NCBI GenBank assembly: GCA_964515235.1
Contig: CAZEVO010000004.1
Coordinates: forward strand, 12,828 to 76,827
Direction of reading: 5' to 3'
DNA length: 64,000 bases
Source of the DNA: OPU3-GD-OMZ sp964515235
GTDB lineage: Bacteria; Pseudomonadota; Gammaproteobacteria; Methylococcales; Methylomonadaceae
Under the pieces are notes generated by a model. It was not told where the DNA came from. It was given only the letters and a program-made list of their open reading frames with translations, and did no database searches. Positions within the stretch are counted from its first letter, which is position 1. Each line of letters begins with the position of its first letter. Below are positions 45,546 to 54,853 of this stretch, one piece after another. The position numbers and the translations under genes were made by a program.

Positions 45546-45967
45546 TGATTATCCAGCTCAATTAATTCAAAATCATGAGTAATCTCGACTGATTTTTCCA
45601 GCATTATTGAGGCCGAACAATATTTTTCTGCCGACAATTGAATAGCTCGCATCACCACAGTTTCTTTAAGTTGACGTCCTGTAACAACAAAATGAACATG
45701 AATACGACTAAAAACCTTAGGTACCGTTTCTACACGTTCAGCAGTAATTTCTGCTACACAATCTGTGACATCATGGCGACCCTTTTTCAAAATATGAATA
45801 ACATCGAATGTTGTACAGCCCCCCATACCTAATAACAACATTTCCATCGGCCGAACACCCATATTGCGGCCACCGTTTTCCGGTGGACCATCCATAATAA
45901 CTGCATGGCCACTTTCTGACTCACCCACAAACATTGCATCACCCAGCCATTTAATTCTTGTTGTCAT
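45542..45967 (-). CDS. OsmC family protein
   Basis: Small protein of 141 residues with the OsmC/Ohr fold (MTTRIKWLGDAMFVGESESGHAVIMDGPPENGGRNMGVRPMEMLLLGMGGCTTFDVIHILKKGR). The first redox Cys is seen in GGCTTFD and a second in EKYCSASIMLEKS, in the arrangement of thiol peroxidase-like OsmC/YhfA relatives. It probably reduces organic peroxides, but YhfA-type members have no firmly known substrate. Single-gene unit. Confidence 0.9.
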   Translation of the reverse strand: MTTRIKWLGDAMFVGESESGHAVIMDGPPENGGRNMGVRPMEMLLLGMGGCTTFDVIHILKKGRHDVTDCVAEITAERVETVPKVFSRIHVHFVVTGRQLKETVVMRAIQLSAEKYCSASIMLEKSVEITHDFELIELDNH

Positions 45968-46078
45968 TTTCTTCCGTCTTCCCTTGATAATAAAGCGTTA
46001 GAGTAGCATATTTTATGCTGTGCAATTATAGGGCTATAATAAAAGATAAATTGACGCAAACCCAGAGCTTCTTAACTG

Positions 46079-47017
46079 ATGGCAAACCTATTCACCGTAA
46101 CCCCACACACTGCAATTGACCAAATCATTACTCTAGAACAACTGCATGCGGGCAATCTTCACGCCAACACAATGCAACACTACCCCGCAGGTAAAGGCGT
46201 TAACGTTGCCAAAACAATCACCGCAATGAAAGCCTGCGTTACTGTCCTAGGTTTTATTGGGCAACAATCAATACCATCATTTCAACCATTAAAATCACAG
46301 TTATTGACTACCGATTTTTCTATTGTTTCAGGGTACACCCGTCACAATATCACCTTACAAACCACCACGATTGAGCAAGAAACACATATCCGAACACCCG
46401 GGTTTGTAGTCACCACAACAGACAGACATGCATTAATTAATAAAATTAATACACTAACGAAGCCTGATGACATTATTATTTTATCTGGTAGCCTACCACA
46501 AGGCGCCAACATACAATTTTATGCCGATATTATCTCCCACTGCCGACAAAAGTCCGCCCGCGTATTCTTAGATACTAACGGCCCGAATATCACCCTGAGC
46601 GTTGCAGCACGACCCTTTCTTATTAAACCAAACTTAGCAGAAATGGAATCACTGGCAGGACATCGGCTCACCTCTAATCGAGCAATTATAAATGCCGCAC
46701 AACGCTTTATTGATCAAGGCATCAACGTTGTTATTGTTTCACTTGGAAAAAAGGGAATCATCGCTGTTACACAAACAAATGCCTTCCTGGCTTACTGCGA
46801 AAAACTTCCCGCCCAAAAACTTATCACGACTGTAGGTTGTGGTGATGCACTTGTGGGTGGCTTAGCGCTTGCCTACCAAGAAAATGAATCATTTGCCGAG
46901 ACGATTAAACTGGCTGTTAGTTGCGCAACGGCAAACCTCTTTAGCCAAGAACCTGGAATGGTTTCTAGCCAACTAGTAGATAAAATCAAATCAACTATCA
47001 GGCTAGTTTCATTATAG
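46079..47017 (+). CDS. 1-phosphofructokinase family sugar kinase
   Basis: Ribokinase/PfkB-fold kinase of 312 residues in the hexose-kinase group (FruK, PfkB, LacC). The N-terminal ITLEQLHAGNLHANTMQHYPAGKGVNVAKTI is the sugar-phosphate-binding signature, LSGSLPQGAN follows, and the ATP/anion-hole motif is TVGCGDALVGGLAL with catalytic Asp. It probably phosphorylates fructose 1-phosphate or fructose 6-phosphate. No fructose PTS genes are adjacent. A TATAAT box occurs 39-44 bases upstream (46035-46040). Confidence 0.85.
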   Translation: MANLFTVTPHTAIDQIITLEQLHAGNLHANTMQHYPAGKGVNVAKTITAMKACVTVLGFIGQQSIPSFQPLKSQLLTTDFSIVSGYTRHNITLQTTTIEQETHIRTPGFVVTTTDRHALINKINTLTKPDDIIILSGSLPQGANIQFYADIISHCRQKSARVFLDTNGPNITLSVAARPFLIKPNLAEMESLAGHRLTSNRAIINAAQRFIDQGINVVIVSLGKKGIIAVTQTNAFLAYCEKLPAQKLITTVGCGDALVGGLALAYQENESFAETIKLAVSCATANLFSQEPGMVSSQLVDKIKSTIRLVSL

Positions 47018-47257
47018 AATCAACGATTTTATAACTCCCTATAAGAATAACCAACAAAAAATAGTTATAATAGGGCCTTAAAGGCTCAATTTATAGCCGA
47101 CATAAAGAATTTTTTTCATAATAAATGCGGAAAGCACTCATTTTTTATTAAAAAATAATTATCGTAGGGTTCATGGTATAAAAATAGCCCTTTATGGCAA
47201 TCTGAGCTTTGAGCGATCCATTGTCTTCCCGTAAATAGCACTACTTAAATATTTTAT
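47018..47257. other. Gap before trpE with a two-part dyad
   Basis: This 240-base leader holds an inverted repeat: CCCTAT (47038-47043) with ATAGGG (47070-47075), and inner ATAAC (47047-47051) with GTTAT (47064-47068). It contains TATAAT at 47066-47071. No short open frame with tandem Trp codons and no terminator/antiterminator pair was seen, so classical trp attenuation is not supported. Confidence 0.35.
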
Positions 47258-48760
47258 ATGCAAGACCAAATAACTGAAGACGAATTTGATCACTATGCTC
47301 AACAAGGCTATAACCGGATTCCCATTACCCGTGAAATTCTGGCGGATTTGGACACGCCTCTCAGCGCCTACGTTAAATTAGCCGACCAACCTTACTCCTA
47401 TTTATTCGAATCAGTGCATGGTGGTGAACAATGGGGTCGTTATTCAATCATTGGATTACCCTGTAAAACTCAAATTAAAATTTTTGAAAATACCATTCGT
47501 ATTGAAGAACAGGGACAGATCAAAGAAGAGCATACGGTTGAAAACCCTTTACGATGGATTGAAACCTTTAAAGAACAATTTAAGGTACCAGATATCCCTG
47601 GTCTGCCCCGGTTCCATGGGGGCTTAGTCGGTTACTTTGGCTATGAAACCATTGGCTATATCGAACCCAAACTAAAATCGCAAGGTAAATCCGACCCCCT
47701 ACAAACTCCAGATATTTTATTAATGGTTTCAGAAGAAATGCTGGTTTTTGATAACTTGTCCGGAAAAATGTTGCTCTTAACCCATGCCTGTCCAAAACAA
47801 CCTAAAGCTTATCAAGCTGCCTGTAACCGTCTTGACTTGCTAATTCAACAACTCCGTGAAAGTTCTGCTAAGCCGCACAAACAATCACAACCTACATCAG
47901 TTGACGAGCAAGATTTTATCTCTGGCTTTACTCAGGAAGGCTTTGAAAATGCGGTCAAAAAAGCTAAAGACTATATTGTTGCCGGCGACATCATGCAGGT
48001 AGTTCTATCACAACGAATGTCCATCCCTTATTCTGCACCGGCATTAGATCTCTACCGCGCTTTACGGTGTTTAAACCCTTCACCCTATATGTACTTCCTC
48101 AATCTTGAGGACTTCCATATTGTTGGTTCCTCGCCTGAAATATTAGTACGTTTAGAAGATAACACCGTTACCGTTAGACCGATTGCCGGAACACGTCCCA
48201 GAGGCGCAACAGCGACACAAGATATTGCCCTGGAACAAGAATTATTATCAGACCCTAAAGAATTAGCTGAACACTTAATGCTCATTGATTTAGGCCGTAA
48301 TGATGCCGGCCGAATAGCTTCCACAGGAAGCGTGGAGCTCACAGATAAAATGATTATTGAGCGCTACTCTCATGTCATGCATATTGTTTCCAATGTAACG
48401 GGCCGTTTACAAGAAGATAAAAATGCCTTCGATGTTTTAGAAGCAACATTTCCTGCCGGCACAGTCAGCGGGGCACCTAAAATAAGAGCAATGGAAATAA
48501 TAAACGAATTTGAGCCTGTCAAAAGAGGCATATACTCGGGTGCTGTGGGTTATATCTCTTGGTCAGGAAATCTCGATACTGCAATCGCTATACGTACTGC
48601 CATTATCAAAGATAAAACATTACATATTCAAGCCGGTGCCGGTATTGTTTATGACTCCGTACCGAGAAACGAATGGGATGAAACCATGAATAAAGGGCGC
48701 GCCATTTTCAAAGCCGTCAGCATGGCAGAAGCTGGTCTAGAAGGGGACTATAAATCATGA
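47258..48760 (+). CDS. trpE: Anthranilate synthase component I
   Basis: Converts chorismate to anthranilate using ammonia from TrpG. The 500-residue protein has the N-terminal regulatory region with the conserved SYLFESVHGGEQWGRYSIIG (allosteric tryptophan site) and the chorismate-binding domain: GDIMQVVLSQRM, LNPSPYMYFL, SPEILVRLED, PIAGTRPRG, HLMLIDLGRNDAGRI and AGAGIVYDSVP. It overlaps trpG by four bases in a trpEGDC operon. Confidence 0.97.
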   Translation: MQDQITEDEFDHYAQQGYNRIPITREILADLDTPLSAYVKLADQPYSYLFESVHGGEQWGRYSIIGLPCKTQIKIFENTIRIEEQGQIKEEHTVENPLRWIETFKEQFKVPDIPGLPRFHGGLVGYFGYETIGYIEPKLKSQGKSDPLQTPDILLMVSEEMLVFDNLSGKMLLLTHACPKQPKAYQAACNRLDLLIQQLRESSAKPHKQSQPTSVDEQDFISGFTQEGFENAVKKAKDYIVAGDIMQVVLSQRMSIPYSAPALDLYRALRCLNPSPYMYFLNLEDFHIVGSSPEILVRLEDNTVTVRPIAGTRPRGATATQDIALEQELLSDPKELAEHLMLIDLGRNDAGRIASTGSVELTDKMIIERYSHVMHIVSNVTGRLQEDKNAFDVLEATFPAGTVSGAPKIRAMEIINEFEPVKRGIYSGAVGYISWSGNLDTAIAIRTAIIKDKTLHIQAGAGIVYDSVPRNEWDETMNKGRAIFKAVSMAEAGLEGDYKS

Positions 48761-49353
48761 ATGCCATTAAAGTTGTCATGGTCGATAATTACGACTCATT
48801 CACTTACAATTTAGTGCAATATCTTGGTGAACTAGGTGCCCAAGTTACGGTGGTTCGTAATGACCAAACCAGCATTAATGAAATCAAAGCAATGGCACCG
48901 GACAAATTAGTAATTTCCCCCGGTCCCTGTACACCCAATGAAGCTGGTATTTCTGTAGAAGCCATTAAAGAATTTTCAGACCAATGCCCCATTCTAGGGG
49001 TGTGCCTTGGACACCAAAGTATTGGGCACGCCTTTGGGGGAGAAATAACCCATGCCAAACGTATCATGCATGGAAAAACATCCCTTATTTATCACCAAAA
49101 TTCCGGTGTTTTCAATGGCCTTAGAAAACCTTTTGAAGCCACCCGATATCATTCCTTAGTCATCGATCAAAACACATTACCTACCTGCCTGGAAATGACA
49201 GCATGGACTGAAGATGACTCGGGTGATATTGAAGAGATCATGGGCATACGTCATAAAGAATATGATATCGAGGGTGTTCAATTTCACCCCGAATCCATTT
49301 TGTCTGAACACGGTCATGATTTGCTACAAAACTTTCTTACTGGAGCGCGCTAA
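48757..49353 (+). CDS. trpG: Anthranilate synthase component II (glutamine amidotransferase)
   Basis: Class I glutaminase of 198 residues that delivers ammonia to TrpE. The catalytic triad is visible: Cys83 in GVCLGHQSIGHAFGG and His177-x-Glu179 in QFHPESIL. SPGPCTPNEAG near residue 55 is also characteristic. A stand-alone protein, not fused to TrpD. In some bacteria TrpG also serves para-aminobenzoate synthesis; whether that applies here cannot be seen. Confidence 0.96.
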   Translation: MNAIKVVMVDNYDSFTYNLVQYLGELGAQVTVVRNDQTSINEIKAMAPDKLVISPGPCTPNEAGISVEAIKEFSDQCPILGVCLGHQSIGHAFGGEITHAKRIMHGKTSLIYHQNSGVFNGLRKPFEATRYHSLVIDQNTLPTCLEMTAWTEDDSGDIEEIMGIRHKEYDIEGVQFHPESILSEHGHDLLQNFLTGAR

Positions 49354-50369
49354 TGGAAATGCCAAAAGCCCTACAGTTATTACTTGATGGTCAAGACCTA
49401 AACTCTGAACAGATGCATACCATTATGCATCTCATCATGGCCGGCAAAACCACACCTGCTCAAATTGCTGGATTTTTAATTGCCTTACGATTAAAAGGTG
49501 AAACCGTCAATGAAATAGCTGCTGCTGCTACCGTGATGCGAGAGTTAGCTACACCCGTCAATATTACCGGTCAACACGTTATTGATACCTGCGGTACCGG
49601 TGGAGATGGTGCTAACACCTTTAATATTTCGACAACAGTTGCTTTTGTTGTCGCTGCTGCCGGCGGCCAAGTAGCTAAGCATGGCAACCGGTCTGTTTCC
49701 AGTCGTTCCGGTAGCGCTGACGTTCTTGAAGCCGCTGGCGTTAATCTAGACTTGTCTGCAAAACAAGTCAGCCAATGTGTTGAAGCCATTGGCGTCGGAT
49801 TTCTCTTTGCCCCCAAACATCACAGCGCCATGAAGTATACGATTGGTCCACGCAAAGAAATGGCTGTCAGAACTATTTTCAATTTATTAGGCCCTCTCTC
49901 TAATCCTGCAGGTGCCAAAAATCAGTTAATCGGTGTTTTTTCCGAACAATGGGTCGAACCATTAGCTCAAGTACTACACAAACTGGGTAGCGAACATGTA
50001 CTCATCGTTAATGCTGAAGACGGGCTTGATGAAATTAGCATTAATTCAGCGACAACAGTCGCCGAATTAATAAATGGCCAAGTTCGCACTTTTTCAATTA
50101 CACCCGAACAATTTGGCTTTCAACGTGCACCACTCAGCACACTGGCTGTCGATAGTATTCAAAATAGTCTAAATACTCTAAAAAGCGTACTCAAAGGAGA
50201 GTCTGGACCTGCAAAAGATATAGTCTGTCTGAATGCAGGCGCCGCCATTTATGCTGCAAATTTAACGGAAACCCTAGACTCAGGGGTCCAAAGAGCACAA
50301 TATATTATTGATAATGGACTTGCGTTTGAAAAACTACAACAACTCTGCCATCTTTCCAATCGTTTATAA
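49353..50369 (+). CDS. trpD: Anthranilate phosphoribosyltransferase
   Basis: Second step of tryptophan synthesis, transferring phosphoribosyl to anthranilate. The 338-residue protein has the PRPP loop DTCGTGGDGANTFNIST, KHGNRSVSSRSGSADVLEAAG and the anthranilate site KHHSAMKYTIGPRKEMAVRTIFNLLGPLSNPA. The ATG overlaps the trpG stop by one base. Confidence 0.97.
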   Translation: MEMPKALQLLLDGQDLNSEQMHTIMHLIMAGKTTPAQIAGFLIALRLKGETVNEIAAAATVMRELATPVNITGQHVIDTCGTGGDGANTFNISTTVAFVVAAAGGQVAKHGNRSVSSRSGSADVLEAAGVNLDLSAKQVSQCVEAIGVGFLFAPKHHSAMKYTIGPRKEMAVRTIFNLLGPLSNPAGAKNQLIGVFSEQWVEPLAQVLHKLGSEHVLIVNAEDGLDEISINSATTVAELINGQVRTFSITPEQFGFQRAPLSTLAVDSIQNSLNTLKSVLKGESGPAKDIVCLNAGAAIYAANLTETLDSGVQRAQYIIDNGLAFEKLQQLCHLSNRL

Positions 50370-50389
50370 AAGTAACCTTCTAATAAATT

Positions 50390-51193
50390 ATGACTAACGC
50401 ACCGGATATTCTCACCAAAATATTAGCCACAAAGGCGGATGAAATAAGCCGAAGAAAAACCCGCATGTCGATTAATGACTTAGAATCGATTATTCAAGAG
50501 ACCGAAGCCCCAAGGGGGTTTGCAAATGCACTCCAATCAAAAGCACAGGCAAAGCAACCAGCAATCATTGCTGAGATTAAAAAAGCTTCCCCTAGCAAAG
50601 GAGTTATTCGTGAAAATTTTCAACCCATAGAGATTGCTAAAGATTATAGCTTTCATGGTGCAACCTGCCTCTCAGTTCTGACCGACAAACAGTATTTCCA
50701 AGGTTCAGAGGTTTATCTCCAAATGGTTAGAGAAGCCTGCCCGTTACCAACCCTAAGAAAAGACTTCATGATTGATTCCTATCAAATTTATGAAGCCCGC
50801 GCCCTTGGTGCTGACTGTATTCTACTGATCGTTGCAGCTCTCAACGACAGCCAAATGATGGAACTGGCACAAACAGCTTCTGAATTAGGAATGGACATTT
50901 TAGTTGAAGTACATAATAACGTCGAATTACAACGCGCGCTTTTTCTTGACACCCCTCTCATTGGCATTAACAACCGTAATTTACGCACTTTTGAAACATC
51001 GCTAACTACAACACTTGAACTTAAAGAGAGCATCCCTGAAGACCGACTCGTCATTACTGAAAGTGGTATTCATACACAAGCTGATATTAAACTAATGCTT
51101 GAAAACGACATCTACACCTTCTTAGTGGGGGAATTATTTATGCGAGCTGATCATCCTGGTCAAAAAATGCACGACTTATTTTTCACACTGTAA
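50390..51193 (+). CDS. trpC: Indole-3-glycerol phosphate synthase
   Basis: TIM-barrel enzyme of 267 residues, not fused with TrpF. Catalytic features are IIAEIKKASPSKGVI, LSVLTDKQYFQGS, LRKDFMIDSYQIYEARALGAD, GINNRNLRTFETSL and ITESGIHTQADI. It ends the trpEGDC operon; trpF and trpBA must lie elsewhere. It converges on gmk with a ten-base gap. Confidence 0.97.
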   Translation: MTNAPDILTKILATKADEISRRKTRMSINDLESIIQETEAPRGFANALQSKAQAKQPAIIAEIKKASPSKGVIRENFQPIEIAKDYSFHGATCLSVLTDKQYFQGSEVYLQMVREACPLPTLRKDFMIDSYQIYEARALGADCILLIVAALNDSQMMELAQTASELGMDILVEVHNNVELQRALFLDTPLIGINNRNLRTFETSLTTTLELKESIPEDRLVITESGIHTQADIKLMLENDIYTFLVGELFMRADHPGQKMHDLFFTL

Positions 51194-51203
51194 GAGAAAT
51201 CAA

Positions 51204-51827
51204 CTAGCCTAGTAGCCGTCTTAATAACGCATTTAATTCCGGCGGGGATTGATAATCTCGGCCGCGATTAACAATAAGCGATGTCACCAATGCCGTAGTC
51301 TCCTCAAGATCATCGTTAACCACAATAAAATCATATTCATCGTAGTGACTCATTTCACTCACGGCAGATTCCATTCTACGTCGAATCACCTCCTCACTAT
51401 CTTGACCCCGGTCTTGTAATCGCTGCTCCAAAATAGCCCGTGATGGCGGTAAAATAAAAATAGAAAGACTCTCCGGTAACGCCTCACGTACCTGCTTTGC
51501 TCCCTGCCAATCGATTTCTAAAATAACATCAAGCCCCTGACTCAACAAATGCTCTAAATAACTTTTTGAAGTACCATAAAAATTATCGAATACTTGAGCA
51601 TGCTCTATAAAACCATCGTTAGAAAGCAATGCTTTAAATTGCTCAACCGTAACAAAGAAATAATCTTCACCCTCTAACTCACCTGGCCTTTTAGCTCGAG
51701 TAGTATGTGAAATAGAAACTCTTAAATTACCTAAACCTTTGATCAGACGTTTAACCACACTCGTCTTGCCGGCACCCGATGGTGCTGAAATAATAAATAA
51801 CTGCCCTAATAACATTTTGTCACTCAA
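51204..51827 (-). CDS. gmk: Guanylate kinase
   Basis: Phosphorylates GMP to GDP with ATP, 207 residues. P-loop SAPSGAGKTS (14-23), GMP-binding SISHTTRAKRPGELEGEDYFFV and ILEIDWQGAKQVRE are visible. The common yicC-gmk neighbourhood is retained here but interrupted by two small secreted-protein genes. rpoZ and spoT, frequent downstream neighbours, are absent. Confidence 0.97.
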   Translation of the reverse strand: MSDKMLLGQLFIISAPSGAGKTSVVKRLIKGLGNLRVSISHTTRAKRPGELEGEDYFFVTVEQFKALLSNDGFIEHAQVFDNFYGTSKSYLEHLLSQGLDVILEIDWQGAKQVREALPESLSIFILPPSRAILEQRLQDRGQDSEEVIRRRMESAVSEMSHYDEYDFIVVNDDLEETTALVTSLIVNRGRDYQSPPELNALLRRLLG

Positions 51828-51917
51828 CTGTCTCTCTGCACTTTAAAGCGCTAACCTTTTAAAAACTCAAATATATCGCTAATAATAAACGAGTTAAATA
51901 ATAATTATTTGCAATCA

Positions 51918-52304
51918 CTACTCAGACTTTGCACAAAAACCCATCGACACAGAATCTTCATCGAAAACATATTCAAAGCCTTTAGCTAATACATAACGAC
52001 CATTGACAGGATTAAAATTGAACATATATCCATTATGATCACCATTCACACAAGATTTTTTTTCTTGAAAAGAACTCATTTCTTTCCATGGCAAACGACA
52101 CCTATACCTACGGCTCTTATAATCACCAGGTAACATCAATGTCATATCTCCATCCTCGAAAATATGCATCTCAAATTTTTTAATTAAAAACTCTCGTTTT
52201 TGTTTTTTCTTATCAATTCCTTTTAAATCATCAGAACAAAAATATACATCCTCCGCTATCACGACCATGGACACTAGCCATAATATAACGCCTAAATACC
52301 TCAT
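51918..52304 (-). CDS. Small secreted protein (unknown)
   Basis: Predicted 128-residue exported protein, with a signal peptide of about 18 residues (YLGVILWLVSMVVIAEDVYF). The mature part has four cysteines (CSDD, YRCRL, KSCVNG, GFCAK) that could form two disulfides. The start is the ATG at 52304, preceded by GGTGA at five bases; a GTG three codons earlier is possible. No family was recognised. The gene lies between yicC and gmk, and its AT-rich coding is similar to the neighbouring small gene. Confidence 0.6.
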   Translation of the reverse strand: MRYLGVILWLVSMVVIAEDVYFCSDDLKGIDKKKQKREFLIKKFEMHIFEDGDMTLMLPGDYKSRRYRCRLPWKEMSSFQEKKSCVNGDHNGYMFNFNPVNGRYVLAKGFEYVFDEDSVSMGFCAKSE

Positions 52305-52428
52305 ATCGCTCACCCCAATGTCCTGTATAACAGAAACTCTAAGCCCTTAAACTTCACTCCAAAGTTAATAAAACCAAGACCACCTGATGTTATGACCTGT
52401 AGCATACAGGTCTATCACCTGATTATTC

Positions 52429-52773
52429 CTATTCTATTTTTAACCAACGCCTCATTCTTTTTTGAAAAACATTCCTTGTTGCCTTGGTTTTCTCTTTTTG
52501 TTCCTCTTTTAATGGGTTATTATCTTCTACTTGATATGAATGTAGTTTAGCTAATCTAACTTCTAATTCCTGAATCTTCACTAGCCCTTGTGTTAATTGC
52601 TTAATATGGCTTAGCATCTCCACACGCGCTTTCTTAAATTCCCCACCCAATTGCTCTAATTGACGATTATCCTTAGCAATTTGAATTAGGTCAGGTTCAC
52701 CTTTACCATAACTAGACATTGATACCATCAACAACACCGCAAAAATAACACCAATCACTGGATTTATTTTCAT
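52429..52773 (-). CDS. Small exported helical protein (unknown)
   Basis: Predicted 114-residue protein with a signal peptide (about 1-24, INPVIGVIFAVLLMVSMSSYG) and a mostly helical, charged mature part (AKDNRQLEQLGGEFKKARVEMLSHIKQLTQGLVKIQELEVRLAKL), probably coiled coil. The ATG at 52773 is supported by a strong AAGGGGG ribosome site 4-8 bases upstream; a longer frame start is less likely. Function unknown. Confidence 0.62.
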   Translation of the reverse strand: MKINPVIGVIFAVLLMVSMSSYGKGEPDLIQIAKDNRQLEQLGGEFKKARVEMLSHIKQLTQGLVKIQELEVRLAKLHSYQVEDNNPLKEEQKEKTKATRNVFQKRMRRWLKIE

Positions 52774-53120
52774 AACACCCCCTTCTTGTCCGTTTAACTT
52801 TGCTAACAATTTAGCTTTCACAGCACTCTTTTTTAGCCAAAAATAAGAACAAAGAAAACTATTGATTTATTATCTACGCCTTAAATTTATTGATGTCAAC
52901 GATAATCACACACTCTCAATTTACATGTTCACAAAAGCACATCTATAAAGCCGTAACACCCTTGATGATTTAAAGCATTTGGAATAAGCCCTTAGCATAA
53001 AACAACTGAATTAACTCGTTAGCGTGAACATCGTCATTCATATCAGCGCTGACGAAATTAACTGACAGATAAATACTTAACAACACAGACACAATGAATT
53101 GAATTCATCTAATTCAATAA
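52774..53120. other. AT-rich gap between yicC and a small secreted gene
   Basis: No supported gene. On the minus strand a 40-codon frame from GTG at 53092 to a stop at 52970 encodes a hydrophobic leader-like start followed by SADMNDDVHANELIQLF; it resembles a signal peptide but has no ribosome site. A 15-base palindrome ATGAATT-G-AATTCAT lies at 53094-53108, 12 bases after the yicC stop, without a T-tract. Confidence 0.4.
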
Positions 53121-53987
53121 TCATTCTATATTCTGGACCTGCTCTCTCATTTGTTCTATTAAGACTTTAAGTTCAATTGCAATTTGCGTCATTTCCTTAT
53201 CGCCTGATTTAGACCCTAGGGTATTGGCCTCACGATTCATTTCCTGCATTAAAAAGTCAAGCCGCCTTCCAACTGGCTGATGTTGATTCAAGTTATGTTC
53301 AACTTCCTTAAGGTGGGTTGCTAGTCGGTCTAATTCTTCAGCCACATCCAGCTTATGAGTAATTAGCACCATCTCTTGTTCCAAGCGATCAATATCAGGA
53401 TTAATTGACAACTCTTCAATGCGTCTACTCATCCGTTGCCGTATCTGTTCAAGCACCTCAGGGAGACGTATGAACGCACGCTCAACAAACTGTTGCATTT
53501 GTCCAGATCGCTGTTTAAGCAACAACGCTAGCTCAGCACCTTCTCGAGCCCTTAATGCCACAAGTTCTGTTAACGTCTCAGTCACAAGGGCATTAAGAAT
53601 TTGCGCTAAATCTTCGGCCGGCACTTCCGGTTCAACTTGCACACCCGGAAACATTAAAATATCCAGTGCCGAAATCAATTGCGGTTTGTCCATCATCCCT
53701 TCGATCTCTTCTGTCGCTGAGACTATTGCTCGAACAACATCAGAATTAATATGCACCGTTGAAGTATCTGCTGTTATCTTCTTGTAATTTAATACACACT
53801 CAATTTTACCGCGGCTTAACGCTTGGCCCAATAATGCTCGAATATCAGTTTCAGCAAACTTAAAAAGTTCTGGCAATTTCAATGTCACATCACTATAACG
53901 ATGATTCACTGAACGTAATTCACAGTAAATAGTCATGTGTTCGATACGGCTTTCCCCGCTCGCAAAGGCGGTCATACTTTTAATCAT
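53121..53987 (-). CDS. yicC: YicC family endoribonuclease
   Basis: Protein of 288 residues with the N-terminal IKSMTAFASGE and SVNHRYSDVTLKLPE motifs and the C-terminal DUF1732 part (LDFLMQEMNREANTLGSKSGDKEMTQIAIELK). E. coli YicC is a Mn-dependent endoribonuclease that acts on small RNA RyhB. It lies upstream of the gmk region, with rph divergent, a conserved neighbourhood. Strength of the substrate assignment is limited to family knowledge. Confidence 0.94.
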   Translation of the reverse strand: MIKSMTAFASGESRIEHMTIYCELRSVNHRYSDVTLKLPELFKFAETDIRALLGQALSRGKIECVLNYKKITADTSTVHINSDVVRAIVSATEEIEGMMDKPQLISALDILMFPGVQVEPEVPAEDLAQILNALVTETLTELVALRAREGAELALLLKQRSGQMQQFVERAFIRLPEVLEQIRQRMSRRIEELSINPDIDRLEQEMVLITHKLDVAEELDRLATHLKEVEHNLNQHQPVGRRLDFLMQEMNREANTLGSKSGDKEMTQIAIELKVLIEQMREQVQNIE

Positions 53988-54133
53988 AGTAAACCAGATA
54001 ATCTAAAAATTTAATTCTTCTTGACCTACATTATAACGACTTCAACAACAAAGATCTTTACACTACAACTTACTCATACCGTCTCTTATTGCTAAATGCG
54101 GTATAATCTGTAAATTTTTATCAAGGTAGACTC

Positions 54134-54847
54134 ATGAGACCTAGTGGACGCTCCCCTAACCAACTTAGAGAAATTAACATTACCTGTGGCTATACCAAAC
54201 ACGCTGAAGGCTCTGTATTAATCGAATTCGGAGAAACACGCGTCCTGTGTAACGCCAGTGTTGAAAACCGTATTCCTCGCTTTTTAAAGGGATCAGGACA
54301 GGGTTGGGTTACAGCAGAATATGGCATGTTACCCCGGTCAACCCATAGCCGTATGAAACGTGAAGCAGGCATGGGCAAACAGGGTGGTCGCACCCTGGAG
54401 ATTCAACGTCTTATTGGTCGCTCACTGCGCGCCGCAATGCGTCTTGATTATTTAGGCGAAAAAACGATCACCGTTGACTGTGATGTTTTACAAGCCGATG
54501 GCGGCACTCGTACAGCTGCAATTACCGGGGGCTTTGTCGCATTAAATCTTGCAATCAATAAATTACTGGCTGAACAAAAAATTAAAAAAAATCCCATCAT
54601 TGGTCAAATTGCTTCAATTTCCGTTGGTATTTATCAAGGTGTTCCTATTCTTGACCTTGATTACCTAGAAGACAGCAATGCTGAAACGGATATGAATGTC
54701 GTTATGAATGATGCCGGAGCGTTTATAGAAATTCAAGGTACAGCCGAAGGTCACGCTTTTCGAAAAGAAGAATTAGATCAAATGACTACTTTAGCAGAAG
54801 GTGGAATCTCCCAGTTATTAACACTTCAAAACCAAGCACTAAGTTAA
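54134..54847 (+). CDS. rph: Ribonuclease PH
   Basis: Phosphorolytic 3' exoribonuclease for tRNA 3'-end maturation, 237 residues. Features: MRPSGRSPNQLREI, GSVLIEFGETRVLCNASVE, GWVTAEYGMLPRSTH, GRSLRAAMRL and CDVLQADGGTRTAAI. A TATAAT box at 54102-54107 and AAGG eight bases before the ATG support its own promoter and start. It is divergent from yicC and followed by rdgB six bases later. Confidence 0.97.
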   Translation: MRPSGRSPNQLREINITCGYTKHAEGSVLIEFGETRVLCNASVENRIPRFLKGSGQGWVTAEYGMLPRSTHSRMKREAGMGKQGGRTLEIQRLIGRSLRAAMRLDYLGEKTITVDCDVLQADGGTRTAAITGGFVALNLAINKLLAEQKIKKNPIIGQIASISVGIYQGVPILDLDYLEDSNAETDMNVVMNDAGAFIEIQGTAEGHAFRKEELDQMTTLAEGGISQLLTLQNQALS

Positions 54848-54853
54848 ATCAAT

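Noticed and set aside
47018..47257. Possible trp leader attenuator
   Set aside because: No leader peptide with tandem Trp codons and no terminator-like hairpin followed by T residues before trpE.
53419..53787. Plus-strand open frame inside yicC
   Set aside because: Shadow of the well-supported yicC gene.
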